Source of the DNA: Gymnopilus junonius
Lineage: Eukaryota; Basidiomycota; Agaricomycetes; Agaricales; Galerinaceae
Reading direction: 5' to 3'
Length of the DNA: 64,000 nucleotides
Assembly (NCBI GenBank): GCA_015501075.1
Contig: JADNYJ010000067.1
Location: forward strand, 1 to 64,000
Positions 11,962 to 24,760 of this stretch are shown one piece after another. A model generated the notes under the pieces. That model ran no database searches. It was not told where the DNA came from and saw only the letters and a list, made by a program, of their open reading frames with translations. The position numbers were made by a program, and so were the translations under genes. Numbering within the stretch: the first letter of the stretch is position 1; every line of letters begins with the position of its first letter.

Positions 11962-12282
11962 TCAACGGTAGCGGCGGAGGCTGAGAGTGTTGTGTTTCTT
12001 CCATGTAGAGCGGGCAGGGGTGTGGTTGTGGCGGTGACCTTTGCCCAAGCCACGGTTCTAAAAAGGAGAGTAAGTAAAAAAGATGAAATAGTGGAAAAAT
12101 AACGAGGCTTACCTGCTTGCCGATGCTGGTAAGACCACGGGACTCGCGGTGCTTGTGGACAGGGTTAACGATCCAGTTGATCCTAGCGTCACGGCGGATC
12201 TGGATATTCAAGCGTTAAACAAACAATCAAGCCAAGACAAAAGAAGTAACTCACAGCCTTGTGTTGAGGGTCCACCAAGATA

Positions 12283-12314
<32 letters not shown>

Positions 12315-12736
12315 AACCCAATACGAGTTGAGCACCCGCAGGTTTCCACACCTCCTCCCGACACGCTCCTCAGCAGTACTCCTCAATCCACGCTGGTACT
12401 TGAGGTGGTTGACACCCTGGCGGACGGGTTTACCGTAGGTGGCACCCTTGGGGACGGGCTTCTTGCGGTTACCACGACGGACACGGATGCGGTAGATAAC
12501 ATAGCCTTGCTTGGCCTTGTAGCCGAGGCGGCGGGCCTTGTCGGGGCGCGAGGGACGGGAGGCGCGGTGGACGACGTTTAATTGACGGTACTCCCAGCAC
12601 CTGCAGGATAAAGATTAACGATTCGATTCGTTGGTGAATGAGAGCGCAGAGAAACGCACCTGACACGGAGCAGGAAACGGAGGACATCCGACTGCTTCTT
12701 TTTGTAGAGCTCCCCAATGTATTTGTATGCGCCCAT
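11962..12736 (-). CDS. RPL15: 60S ribosomal protein eL15
   Basis: A component of the large cytosolic ribosomal subunit. Four exons are readable: about 12736-12661 ([18 protein letters not shown]), 12603-12256 ([20 protein letters not shown]), 12199-12112 ([18 protein letters not shown]) and 12057-11962 ([16 protein letters not shown], ending SLRRYR). All junctions keep frame and the length is close to the roughly 204 aa usual for eL15. The start is fixed by the universally conserved MGAYKY. An upstream leader exon in the 5' UTR is likely, with a donor near 12800. Highly conserved and intact. Confidence 0.95.
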
Positions 12737-13124
12737 CTTGCGGCTAAAAAGATAGAAACAAGGTCAGACCTTCAACAATACGGCAGACGACGAGGACGCA
12801 CCTTTTGCTTCAGAGATTCGTTGAGGCCGGCGGGCTTGGGTAGTCTCTCCAAAAAGGGAACGAGTGGCTGAGATGAACTGTGCAGTACCACCGGCAATCA
12901 CCGCCCACGTGAGACCGGTCGGTAAGCACCACGTGACCGCTATTGTGTTTGTTCCGTCGATTTCCTGAAACAGATGCTCCGATCATCAGTAGTGACGATC
13001 GGCTTCATTGCAATATGGCTGTGGTCATGGCCACACAGTCGCCTGTCTTATACTCTCCTCTTCAGTGTGTTCCAAGCGCCCATTTCTTGCCTTCTGAAAT
13101 CCTGCTGACTCACCTCTTGCAGTA
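12737..13124. other. Divergent promoter region
   Basis: About 390 bp between the eL15 gene and the F-box gene, which are divergently transcribed. It includes the presumed 5' leader of the ribosomal protein gene, a cacgtg E-box near 12905 and a second cacgtg near 12930. Confidence 0.4.
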
Positions 13125-15575
13125 GTGCTAGTTCACTTACATTATACCCAGATGAAGACGCGCATGCACCGTTTGGCGGTCTCTATACCCTTTACTGGCA
13201 ATAACAATAGCAATACCACAAAAAACAGCACCAAGTCTATTGGCCTCAAGTTCTCCCTTTCTTTACCCCGCGGCAGCACTTCCGCAACCTCTGAGTCTAA
13301 TATTCCCAGCAACGCCGAATTCGCCTCTCCGGTCCCTCATCTCCTTAGGTCCAATTTCCCTCCTTCGGACTCGGAGGGAGTACTGATCCAAGATGCCATT
13401 GACCGTGTCTCGGCACAAAACGAAGCACTCTTGAGTTCAACCAGCAGTAACTCCACCAAGCCCTCTCCCGGAACTCTCAAGCGCCTGGAGTCCGGCCTCG
13501 AATTCGTTCAGATCCACAAATCCATTCTATCCCCTCTCCGTCTCGTTCCCGAAGAAATCCTACGGGACATATTTAGCATTTACTCCAACTCTTTCCTTCT
13601 GGCAGAACACCCGCACATTGTTACGCTTTCCACCCATGGCATCACATACCCCTGGAACCCATCCCAAGTGTGCCGCTCGTGGCGCTCAGCCGCGCTCTCT
13701 TTACACCACCTCTGGGGGCAACTTATCGTCGATACCTGTCTCTGGAAATCAAGAAAACCGTCCAAGTCCTTCCTCGGACTATTCGCTACCCTGATTGATA
13801 GATCACACGATGCGCCTCTCTGCATTTATTTCTGCACCCCTCCCAACACGGACGTCGGGGCCCTCCGCCCAATCATCGATGTGCTGGTGTCCCATTCCGA
13901 GCGGTGGTCCACGGTTTACCTCATCACGCCCTACTCCGTCGTAAACGCATTCCAAGGAATAAAAGGCCGCTTGCTTGCCCTCTCTAGACTTTACCTTTCA
14001 TTCGGCATCGAAGAACCCATAGACGGAGCAATCCCTGACTCAAACGACATGGTCGTAGACACATTCGAAATCGCTCCTAAGCTCCGATCAATGTACCTTT
14101 CAACCACCTCATTCTCCGGGCGCGTCCTCCTGCCTTACTCCCAGTTCCTCGTCTTTCTCGAAGGCGGTGAACGTGCAAACGGTCATGCAAGGGAACATAT
14201 CCTCCCTTCCTCTTCCTCGACACTTATCGACCTCTCATTCGCTCGGTTCCCAATGGACGACCTGCAAAAACCCTGGCCAAAAATGGATCTTCCACAAGTC
14301 ACGCATCTCGACATGAAATTCGAAAACGTCAACGAAGAAGACGACTTGAACGACAACCTTCAAGACAACTTTTTCGGCAACCTCAGCCTTCCCAATATTC
14401 AATCCCTCAGTATCGCCAATTATCCTAAAAACATCCTCCCGGTCTTATCTTCTTTCATCCTACGGTCTTCGCATTGCATGATGTTGCAATCGCTGTCATT
14501 TAGCACTTACTTTTTAGCCGAACACGAGCCCGGCGAGCTGGGGGCCTTTTTTGAACTCACGCCATATTTGAAAAGGCTGTCAGTGTATTTGCCTCACCCT
14601 ACAGATCTTATGCGGTTGGTAGCGCGTCCTGAAAGTGACCTGCCTCTCCTTCCGCGTTTGGAGGAGCTTTATATCTTTGTGTACGACACTCTGGAAGGCT
14701 ACGAGGATGTACTGTCCAACATTGCCTCTTCGCGATGTGAGCCCGTTGAGCCAAGCGATTGCTTTCCATATTCCTCATCATTATCGCGACCGACCCGCCT
14801 CAAGCACTTCCGTCTGGTCTTCCCAGGGGCCGTGCTCTGTCATGCTGGACACGAGATGATGGAGTCTTGGTCCTCCTCCGCCCTGCCCCGGATCTATTCG
14901 GCCGCAACCACAAAGGCATTCGAAGAACGCCTGGGCGTGCTCAAAGACTGGACGCCGCTTGCGAATAGTTTGCCAAGCATCTTTTCATACTTTTGGTCGT
15001 CGTCTCATAAAATGGGACTAACGAAGATTAAGAAGGCTTTCCAGGTCTCGCAGTGGTTTTCAATGGTGGAGAGTGTCAAGATTGAGGGTGCCAAGGAGTT
15101 ATATGTCAGTTTAATTTTCTTCCTCATATAATCTTGGTTTCCTTTACTGATGTTGTTTTTCCTTTCCTTTTGCTGTTCTGCAGTTGTCAGACATCCACCA
15201 CCTCATGTATCATATCTCCTCCCTTTCCTCTTCCGAAGTACCTGGCGACAATATATACCACTTCCGCAAACGCGCACGAGCACTCCTAGATAAATGGTCC
15301 ACATTCCTCTCCGACGATATCAGGAACAGAAGTGGTCATTCCAAGGGGCACAGAGCGTTGTCTATGTCCCCAGGGACCATGGTATGCACTTTTTCTTACT
15401 GTTCTGAATATCAAGAATTTGCAAGAATGACGGGTTCGTCATTCCTTATTTAGAAATCCGCACTCGACAGCCTTCGGAAGCGATAATGAGCTTGATTTAC
15501 GGAGACAAGTTTTATCCGCAGAAGTATTCGGTCTCGTGGTATGACCTGCAGGTCGTCCTGCAATTTCAAGATTAG
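13125..15575 (+). CDS. F-box protein with leucine-rich-like C-terminal region
   Basis: Probable substrate adaptor of an SCF ubiquitin ligase. Exon 1 (13125 or the Met at 13152, to about 15104) holds a low-complexity Ser/Thr/Asn-rich N-terminus. An F-box-like motif follows near residues 135-195: LRLVPEEILRDIFSIYSN followed by PSQVCRSWRSAALSLHHLW. After it comes a long hydrophobic repeat-like stretch. Exon 2 starts at 15184 (LSDIHHLMYHISS). A third exon from about 15471 adds SEAIMSLIYGDKFYP and stops at 15573-15575. The third junction (ATG|gtatgc) is in phase 0 and gives sensible protein. This is one of three F-box genes in the window but is not closely related to the pair at 20.6-24.1 kb. Confidence 0.75.
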
Positions 15576-16001
15576 ACCTATCGACTTGAAAAGGATCGCC
15601 TTTCCTTTTTGGCCTACCACCCCACCTTGCGACGGTGAATACTCCGTTGTGGAGGGTATTCAAGGCAATCAAGGAGTAGCTGGTGCTTGTATTGTATTTA
15701 TTGCATTGGATGATGTAGAGCGTGTATAGTATCTGTAGCATTTTACTTGGGTCATCTTTTTTTGTTTGGTGGGCGTTCAATGTACATGTAGCATTCTAGT
15801 TCCAATGTCAGGCACGTGGCACACACTTTAGGGACGGAAAGAGAGGAGGAACGTAAAGAGTGAGTAGAGGAACAACAGAACCAAAAAACCGGGTGAGAGT
15901 CAACAAAGGAAGTATTGTTTTGGGAGAGAAAGACAAATGGAAAGCTGAAGAAAACGTATATACATCAATTCACCCGTGCAACCCCGAAACACTGAACACG
16001 T

Positions 16002-16538
16002 TCAAGAGCGGAAAGGAAGTTTCAAGCCATATACAGGAGAACCGCAACCCGTCCCATCCGGAGGGACGAGAGCATAACGAGCTTCCAAGTCCTTCGCCCG
16101 TTGTGGTTCTGGCCTCTTTGCTAGTGGCTCATCGATTAGTCGACGACCAGGACCTTCCTTGAGCCAAAGTTCTTTAATGGCCAACAATGTTTATGAAAAA
16201 TTGACCAGATAAAAGGAAATCGGCCTTCTTGAAGATTCAGAAGAGCGTCTGTCGCAAACTTGATTGTCGGTCGATTTCAATATCCAGACGTCCTCAGCAG
16301 TAAAGAAAACCAAGCTGTCGCCGTCAATCTTATACTAGTCCGGAATAGTGGAACAGGTACGAATGTCAGCTGGGGAAAGTTGCATATTGGAGGAAGTGGG
16401 CGGGACAGCGGGAAGCAATTTACCATGATCGGAGTCGCGGCCGTGATCTTCAACACTTCCAACCTTTTTCTTCAACCCCATTATTAGTCTTACACTAGAG
16501 TCCTGAGACGATGCTGGCTGTCTTAGTACTTCATTCAT
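16002..16538 (-). CDS. Weakly supported hypothetical gene
   Basis: Fragments on the minus strand could form a short multi-exon gene: MNEVLRQPASSQDSSVRLIM near 16538, then YKIDGDSLVFFTAEDVWILK near 16335-16270. A C-terminal exon reads ELWLKEGPGRRLIDEPLAKR and ends GLKLPFRS at 16002. GT-AG sites can link some of them, but an in-frame stop near 16335 needs an extra splice or a frame change. I recognise no domain. It may be a decayed gene or chance. Confidence 0.3.
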
Positions 16539-17829
16539 GTACGATCTCCTTTACGGTCTGAGGTTAAGTTCTCCTATCGCTAGCAGCCTTAAGCTTCGAG
16601 CCTGTTCGCCCCTCCAGCTTGACCGCGTATTTACAACGCTATGCACCAATCCTCTTCAAGGCGTTCTGACTTCTCCAGCGTACGGCTTATGCGTTTCGTC
16701 TCCTCCATCGTCTACTTCCAAATGCCACCTTGTTTTCGATGTTTGCCCAATTCAGATCAAAGTTGCCAGCTGAGATTTCTTTGTATATTTACTCCCTGTG
16801 TAGCGCAAGTTACTAGTTACTACTTAGTGCAACGCATTACTAAGTTTATAGCAATCTCTTTATTTTTTTGGGGGGGCACGTTAGATAAATTACACGAAGC
16901 AGAAAGAAAAGTAGTGTAAAAATACGCGTCTATCGAGCTTCTATTTCGCGTTTCCTACATCCGCGACAAGAAGGCGATAGATTCGCGTTCTCGACGCGTC
17001 CAGCTGATTACTGTAAGCGGTTATTTACATTATACCACGTGATCGTAATACAATCGGCCCGACGGGCAAAATGTCATTATTCGGTCAGCATTTCTTGAAG
17101 ACTTAGTTCCAACACCTATTTTTTCACTCCCTGAGTCCCACACTACACACATATATGTCCTGGATATGCATGACTTCTTCTCCGGTCAACAACCGCATGG
17201 AGGGAGTGTGAAAAGTTCAGTTTCTGCCAATATTTTAAAGTACGGGTGCCCTATGCGTCATTCTGTAGTCGATGATCGACCACGGAATATCAGTAGACTC
17301 TTTAGATCTGCACTTTCCAGAGTCACGGAACGCAGCTGCGGCCTTCCGACTCGGCAGGCTTCCAATGTATAGGCTTAAAGCCGCCGCTTGCAGGAATAAC
17401 TCGGATGCTGTTCCTGCCCAATGTCGAACTTTTCAAATATTCCAGGGGCTTGAAAGAAGTGGAAGACTTTGCGGCCGTCGCGCCATTCTATCTTACTCTT
17501 GGCAATATCTAGGAAAACTAAAATTAAACCGGCACTCCATCCAGATGTTCTCTATCGCATTGATTGCCCTGCTCGTGTATCGATATTTATCCCCATATCA
17601 AGAAGTTCGCAAAAAAAGATGAACAGGACGAGGTGCATCTTCCCTCACACGGATTTTGAGCCTACACGGTACAGTATGGAACTGCTTGCGTCATTTCGCC
17701 ACCAGGTTTCGTTATATGGCCCCGTGTCCCATTTTCGTGCAGATAACCCAGACATGAGAAGCTGAAAGGGCACATACAAGAAGGCGATCGGCTTCTCGAA
17801 AAGCAAGGATTGATTCCCATCCATCCGGT
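16539..17829. other. Intergenic, no gene recognised
   Basis: Short plus-strand frames at 17166-17622 show no domain. Around 16960-17050 there is an ACGCG-rich patch (cgacgcgtcc) and a ccacgtgatcg motif. A similar combination occurs at 28080-28140 upstream of ERG6. The right end presumably holds the promoter of the MFS gene. Confidence 0.4.
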
Positions 17830-20351
17830 ATGGCGAACTCATTCTCAGATAAGGTAAAAGATGAGAAGGTACCCTCCATCGAATCCAAACTCGTCAAGGA
17901 CAGCATAGACGATGAAACCAGCCAAACGACCCCCTCCTCGACTTTCCCTCTATTTCACTGGTTGCGCCGCCGTAAACCTAAGCCATCTAAACTCGACTTA
18001 GATGCAATAGCGACTCAACCTTCTGTTTACGATGATCCCGAGCAGACTCAATACTATATAGCTCACGAGAAGTATGAGAACTTGCATCGTTTCGATCCTT
18101 CTGCTCGGTGGACCTGGCGAGAGGAGAATGCTATAGTCCGCAAAATTGACTGGAAGATCATGACCTGGGTAAGAGACCAGCATCATATTCACAGCTTTGT
18201 CTTCCAAGCAACTTATCGTCATTGATTAGGTTGCTTTCATGTTCTTCAGTTTGAATATTGTGAGTAAAAGTACAGATATTCAACGTTGCATCTATTAATG
18301 GGCTTATCAGGATCGAGGCAACCTTGGATCTGCGAACTCGGACAACTTCCTTGGTGATTTGAACCTCTCGACCGACGACTTCAATCTGGGCAACACCGTT
18401 TTCCTTATATCCTTCCTATGTGCCGAAGTCCCGTCACAGCTGATCAGCAAGAAGCTAGGTCCGGATCGGTGGATACCATCGCAGGTAAATCTGTTGGTCC
18501 AGATAATAGTATCATTGTCTAACGAAGTTTAGATGATACTATGGAGTCTTGTAGCAGGATCCCAGTTCTGGCTTACAGGCAAGAAGAGCTTCCTTGCCAC
18601 GAGGTCACTTTTGGGACTGTAAGTTGTCTTCTCATAAGTGGTCAATGACTTATGCTGAATGGTTTAAACGACAGTCTACAAGGAGGGTTCATTCCCGACG
18701 TAAGAAGGAACCCTCTTTTGCCCAATGAATGCTGCAGCTCACTGAATGCTTTAGAACGTCCTTTACATGTCCTACTTTTACACTAAGTCGGAGTTGCCTA
18801 TGCGTCTTGCATGGTTCTGGGTATCAGATGCGATTGCTGGTGTCGTGGCTTCTTTCTTGGCATTTGGCATTCTACATATGAGAGGTGTAGATGGCAAAGA
18901 GGGCTGGCGCTGGTTTGTCGTACTGTCAAAATCCTTTCAAGGTTGCCACTGACACATCCATCCAGGTTATTCCTCTTGGAGGGATTATTGACTCTTCTCA
19001 TTGGAATTGCCTCATTTTTCTTCATGCCGCGTAAGTTCAATCCTTGTATAGCCGCGCTTATCTGACAGATACGCTAGCTTCTCCTACACAGACCAAGGCG
19101 TGGTACAGACCAAATGGATATTTACCGAACGAGAGGAAGTAATCATAGTCAACCGTATTCTCCGCGACGACCCCTCCAAAGGCGAATGCACAATCGGCAG
19201 GCATTGACACCAAAGATGTTGTGGAAGAGCTTGTCGGACTATGATTTATGGCCGATCTATGCTATTGTACGGTCCAGTTCCACAGCCATCAACGACTTCT
19301 ACGCACTCACACCTTTTCCAGGGTTTGACCTTCCAGGTCCCGATTGGACCACCTGGCACTTACTTCACACTGTCGCTAAGGCATTTAGGTCAGTGATAAC
19401 TCGATCATCAAGATACATTCGAGCGACGTTCATTCGGAAAATAGGGTTTAACACTTTCCAAATCAATCTGCTCAATATCCCCATTTCCGTCGCTGGAATG
19501 TTCACTGTATGTGACACTGATTGGGCCAACAAGCAATCGTGACTGAAAAAAAGCCAGCTCCTGGGAATATCTTGGTTGTCTGAATACTTTGACGAAAGAG
19601 CCATCCACGGACTTCTATGTCAAGCGTATTGTCTGCCATTCCTCATTCTGGAGTACCTCCGCGCTGGAACATTGAGCAATTGGTCACAATATGCTATCAT
19701 TGGATTGCTGTTGAGCCAGCCTTATTGTGAGTGCTGTCCTTACCTCCAGCTTTTTCTTCCACCGATGTCGAATGCCACAAATACCAGCACATGCCATTCA
19801 AGTGGGTTGGTGCAGTCGCCTCAGCAATTCAGTTCGTACCCGGACAGTGTCAGCCGCCACGTATAACATGTTTGTGCAACTCAGTAACATCATATCTGCA
19901 AAGTAAGTCGAAGATTCGTTATCAGATACGTCATTCAGGACTGACCGTACCAACAGCATTGTACGTTCGAAGTTAATAATTACTCATGAAAGATTTCTGA
20001 TATAGCTGTGCAGTATCGTGCAGATGATGCACCTTTGTGTAAGCTCATTTTTCTGCTGAACCTTTGCATGGTCTAATCGCCGCTCCAACCAGACCATCGA
20101 GGAAACAAAGTCCTGATCGCATTTACCGTGATGAATTGCAGTATCTTCGCGCTCTCCAAGGTGTACTACATCCTAAGGAATCGTTACAAGTTAAAAAAAT
20201 GGAACGCGATGACCAAAGAGGTTCGTAGAATATCTATTCCTCCCCAATTTCTGTCGTTAACCAACGTGATTTCCGCCAGGAACAAGATCATTATCTGGCG
20301 ACCACGACGGATACGGGCAACAAGCGACTGAATTTCTTATTCGAACATTGA
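17830..20351 (+). CDS. MFS transporter, Dal5/Tna1 (anion:cation symporter) type, with two apparent frameshifts
   Basis: A plasma-membrane permease of the allantoate/nicotinate family of the major facilitator superfamily. N-terminal cytosolic exon 17830-18169 ends KIDWKIMTW. Later exons give [85 protein letters not shown], and the C-terminal tail [14 protein letters not shown] ending at 20351. These match the family along its length, with about a dozen exons. Two places in the exon near 19081-19266 need one extra base each to keep the family frame. One is near 19121 (tattt, expected TAT TTT ACC). The other is near 19185 (ggcgaatg, expected GGC GAA ATG). Both are single losses in short runs, so the gene may be intact in reality. 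Confidence 0.75.
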
Positions 20352-20611
20352 CGAAAATCGGGTGCAGTAAACCGGATTACCTGCTATGTAGAATAGACGC
20401 ACTGCTGGCATAACGTTCAGTGCACGTACGATGCGTGATGATCATTGTTGAAACAGTCAGATTGATGGAAAATGGGTCTTGTGGATTCATACTGGAAGGA
20501 TTTTATTGGGAAATGCCATGGATATGTATGCATGTCATTGAAGGCCACAAAGAAATAGTCACAATTATTGAAACATTGATTTTGAAGTTTTGAGGCATCG
20601 AGCCAGCTTGA

Positions 20612-22046
20612 CTAACACATTTCTGCCATGGGAACTCGTTCGGCATCCAATAGCCCATAACACGAGGACTCCAACAATCTCAAAACCACAAAACTACTCA
20701 GCCATTCCTTGTCTCCCTCCCTCAATAGCTGCATGGAGGGCGTTGAAAGACCCAAATCTTGGATGCTGTAGCGCGAGTGAGACGAACGCATTTCCATGAA
20801 GTCGATTGATAAGAGTAGACTGCTTAAATTTGCCGTGTCCAGGGTTACGGTATGAAGACGCGGCCATATGACTTCATAAGAATTGGCAGAATATAGACTA
20901 CGCGGAAATATCTGAGATGAAGGTGCATGGACAATTTCAAGTTCCTCGAGGGCATGGAAAGACTGGAAGAACCGATCGTTCTTGCCGCCCCGTTCCGTAT
21001 CAGCTATTCTCAGTTTCTTGACGGTGTCATATAAGGACCTGGGAAGCAAAGGGCCAAACAAGAGCTCATAATCAAAATCCCTCGAATCTCCAAGTATTCA
21101 AGGTTCGGAATTGCTATATATGCAAAGAGGGAATAGGTCTCAGTGCGATCGCCCGGTTCTTGGTCATGTATAACTCCATTATAACGCATTTCCACAGCTA
21201 TAGAGCACAGGGAAAGAGGAGCTGGTATGGGGATGAATTTGGTTCGATGCTCCAGACTCTGATCTTCCCAGAACTTGAAATCGTGCATGACGAGGCAAGC
21301 CAGGTGAGGTGCACCCGAGAACAGAATCTTGATACCCTCATAGTTAACAAAGCCGCCATTGGTGGTTAAAGACGTGAGAGTTGGAATACAGGGAGGGGAT
21401 ATTGAATTGTGAAGCCTGAGTTTCTTCAACGTAGGAAAATCCTTCAAGCAGGACCAGTCATAATTTGGCCACAAAAATGAACGGCGGTCTAAAGGGCCTT
21501 CTGGTGAGGAACACAGAGAAAACTGTTCGAGGTGGGGAAGATTCTCGGGCGAAAGCATATTGTCCATCCACTCCCTGATATCGCCTATCAGCCCTGAGCG
21601 GATATCCAAACGGCGTAGGCGGCGACTGTGCTGCACGTTAGAAAGTAGACCAATATTCTCAGGATTTCATATTCTACTTGCCGGGCCCGTTCCTCGTTGA
21701 TGCGGCCGACTATCCTAATGTCGAGGACGACAGACATGAGCTTCGTCCTGGATCGTGCGAGCCATTTGGATATCCATACAAGGCATTCACCATATTTTTT
21801 GTGTAGGGGCGGAAGGATGAAGGTCCAGAGTCCTGGCGTATTCTCCGCTATAGTGCGCCAGTGCCTGCAAACGCCCGCTACGATGGTAGGAAAAGGCAGT
21901 GATTGAGGTTCTTGATGTTGCCATAGTTGCGTGCCATGCATGAATATTTCAGAGACGACTTCGACTGGCAGCAAGTGAAAGAGGGAGGTGCTGCCCTGCT
22001 TGGCGTTGAAACGCGTTGATATACTTCCTTTTCCCATTCTTATTGG
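20612..22046 (-). pseudogene. F-box protein, broken copy of the tandem pair
   Basis: Paralogue of the intact gene at 22566-24089. It starts MPIRMGKGSISTRFN at about 22046, shows the F-box region SLFHLLPVEVVSEIF and CRHWRTIAENTPGLW, and ends with the same LLDAERVPMAEMC. Compared with the neighbour, the frame shifts near 21651 (…ILRIL then LLSNVQHSRRLRRL) and again near 21080 (…LEIRG then FDYELLFGPLLPRS). Both can be explained by loss of one G from a G run. The copies are about 2 kb apart and share 3' flanks, so they arose by tandem duplication. Either a recent pseudogene or sequence error. Confidence 0.7.
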
Positions 22047-22565
22047 CATTGGGAGAATTTCGGGGTGTAGTAAGAATGGCCAATGGGTCCGAGGTGAAGA
22101 TCTCTTGGCAAAGGTCAACGACATCCATGAGGCTACAGACCGTCTGTAGACAGTTATAGTTCAATGCAGGTGACGAACATGAGAGCAGAGAAAACCCCAT
22201 CTCTTGATTAAGCATGCCAGGACGTGAGGTGATAAAGCATATTGTGATATTGATAGGGATTCAATGGTCGAATATTGGAGTAAATCGAGTTCATCAAAAG
22301 CCGGATTATCTGATGTAGAATAGATGGATTAGTGGCATAGCATGCAACGGGCGTACGATACAGATGATCATTGTGCATTGAGTCTGATTGATGCAGAAAT
22401 GATCATCCATACTTTCATCACGAATTTCGAATCGATGTCTGAAAGTTGCATTTTTGTGGAATAATCGGGCGTATGTACATGCAAGGCAACAAAGACAAAG
22501 ACTCACAAAGAACAGTAAGGTTATCAAAAACATTGGTCTCGAGGCCTTGTAGCATCGAGCCTTGA

Positions 22566-24089
22566 CTAGCACATCTCCGCCATAGGAACTCTTTCAGCAT
22601 CCAACAGCCCAAAACTCCGAGCATCCTGCAATCTCAGAGCCAAATCGCCGCTCAGCCACTCTATGAGCCCACCTTTCTTTCCCAGCATACGACGTGTCAA
22701 CTTCGCCACACGCCCAGATGGTCTTATATTTTCCCCAAGTACTAGACCACTAGAGGGCGATGGGAGATCCAAGCTCCGGATTTTCAAGCGGGGGTAAGCA
22801 GAGCGCATTGCTATAAATTCGAGGCATGACAGCAGATCGCTTCTGCTGTTCGTTTCGAGGGTTATAGAATGCAGGTGTGGCCATACCAGTTCCTCAGAGT
22901 CCGGGTCAGGCAGACTACGGGGAAGCAAAGGTGAGCAATATGTTTGGATAAGTTCAAGTTCTTCGAGGGCACGAAATGACTGGAAGAGTTGGACGTTCTC
23001 GCCGCTGTGCTGCATCTCAGCTATCCTCAGCTTCTTTATGGTGTTGTGTGAGTTGTCGGAAAGAGCAGAACCAAACAAGAGACTACAATCAAACTCCCCC
23101 CGTACTTCCAACGATTCAAGATTAGGAAGGACTAGATAGGCAAAGAGGGAATAGGAATAGAGCGAAATGTCTCTGGGACTTGGCCTGAGTCTCATCACGT
23201 TATGATACTCGTATGGCTTGACCACCTCCACCGCAACGGAACGCAAGGAAGGAGCTGATATTGGGGTATATTCAGACCGTTGATCCGTCCGGTCCTCCCA
23301 AAATCTAAAGTCATGCATGACAAGATGAGCGAGGTGTGGCGTGGCCGAGAATAAGATCTTAAGGCCCAGATAATCCGTAAAGAGCCCATGAGTAGTCAAG
23401 GAAGTAAGGGTTGCAACACACGGAGGGGATATACTTTGATATCTAAGTTTCTTCAACTTGGGAAGGTCCTGCAAGCCACACCAGCAGAGTTGCGGTCTCG
23501 AAAACGAACGACCATAAGCCATATCCCATGGCGGGCCAATGACAGTGAGCTGTTCGAGGTTAGGAAAAAGGTCCTCGGGCGAATCCAACATTTTTTCCAT
23601 CCACGTATTGATAGGTTCTATCGCCCTCGTACGGATATCCAGACGGCGCAGGCGACGACTGTGTTTTGGGTTGGAAAGCATGTTCAAAAGTTCGATCATG
23701 GTCTCCTCTGTCGGAATGGCTATCGATCTCCTATACGTTCGAGTGACCATGAAGATATCCAAGACGACAGATACGAGCATCGTCTTGGATCGTTCGAGCC
23801 ACCTGGACATCCACAAAAAGCATTCATAAAAACCTCTATGGAGACCTGTATATAGCGGCGGGACGATGAGGGTCCAGAGTTCCGGGGTGTTCACCGCTAT
23901 GGTATGCCAGTGCTTGCAAACGGCCGCTACGAGGAGAGGAAAAGACACTCGTGGGCGTTCCTCGTGTGGCAGCACTTGCGTGCCGAGCAGAAATATTTCC
24001 GAGACGATTTCGGATGGCAGCGAGTGGAAGAGGGAAGCGCTGCCCTGCTCCGCATTAGTTGAATGTGTTGATATGCTTTCGTCTGTCAT
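22566..24089 (-). CDS. F-box protein, intact copy of the tandem pair
   Basis: Single exon of 507 codons starting MTDESISTHSTNAEQ. The F-box lies near residues 20-80: LFHSLPSEIVSEIFLLGTQ followed by VAAVCKHWHTIAVNTPELW. Behind it is a long region with leucine-rich-like strands (HSRRLRRLDIRTRAI, FPNLEQLTVIG, LPNLESLEVRGEF), the usual layout of mushroom F-box proteins that act as SCF substrate adaptors. The C-terminus LLDAERVPMAEMC is shared with the broken neighbour. Such genes are highly expanded and variable in Agaricomycetes; the target is unknown. Confidence 0.85.
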   Translation of the reverse strand: MTDESISTHSTNAEQGSASLFHSLPSEIVSEIFLLGTQVLPHEERPRVSFPLLVAAVCKHWHTIAVNTPELWTLIVPPLYTGLHRGFYECFLWMSRWLERSKTMLVSVVLDIFMVTRTYRRSIAIPTEETMIELLNMLSNPKHSRRLRRLDIRTRAIEPINTWMEKMLDSPEDLFPNLEQLTVIGPPWDMAYGRSFSRPQLCWCGLQDLPKLKKLRYQSISPPCVATLTSLTTHGLFTDYLGLKILFSATPHLAHLVMHDFRFWEDRTDQRSEYTPISAPSLRSVAVEVVKPYEYHNVMRLRPSPRDISLYSYSLFAYLVLPNLESLEVRGEFDCSLLFGSALSDNSHNTIKKLRIAEMQHSGENVQLFQSFRALEELELIQTYCSPLLPRSLPDPDSEELVWPHLHSITLETNSRSDLLSCLEFIAMRSAYPRLKIRSLDLPSPSSGLVLGENIRPSGRVAKLTRRMLGKKGGLIEWLSGDLALRLQDARSFGLLDAERVPMAEMC

Positions 24090-24760
24090 TGTTTGCGTTG
24101 TAAGCTCTCAAGGTGGAACGCAGTGAGGATGAACAGTAGTGGACGGGAGATCTGGATCGACTTGCACGAGGCATTGGCAAATCGTTGTAGATAGTGCATG
24201 TGATCAGTGTGGCTTAGAGTATTCCAACTTCAAGCGCCAGTCCTGGTAGTAGGGGAAGAAGGGATTTCAGAGCAAAAATAAGCAATAAGTCATTCGTTCA
24301 AATGGTCGTTACAACAAGCACATCGTGACAAAGTACACATAAGAAACTAGTAAAAGAAAACAAGAGGAAGAAGGGAATACATGGAATACATACAGCGACG
24401 TCGTGAGCAAGGTATAAATTATGGGTCATCAAGTAACAACAGTGTTCATGTTCCAGTGTAAAACGGGTGGTGCAGGCAAGGGGTGGGGAAAGGGGATATA
24501 AGGATATATGCAAAGATATCATAGGGCTACACCATGGGTGAGAGGGATTGGGGTATTACAGGTGATGAAAAAGCACAGCAGGAGCGACAAAAGCGATTAA
24601 ATATGGGGGGATCAATGAGATGCGTGCGAGAGAGAAAAATATCCGTTCAGTGAGAAATCGATCATGGATGAATGGATAAATGGTGGTGGTGGTGGTATAC
24701 TGTCATGTGGAATCATTGATAGATGGGCTATGAAGAGGAGGAAATTCAAAAAGGATGGAG
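24090..24760. other. Intergenic with a short (TGG)n tract
   Basis: It lies between two leftward genes. The right part is the 3' side of the proline-rich gene and includes a (tgg)5 microsatellite at about 24681-24695. No gene is recognised. Confidence 0.5.

Noticed and set aside
15439..15780. Minus-strand frame of 113 codons
   Set aside because: It overlaps the last exon and 3' end of the F-box gene and shows no domain.
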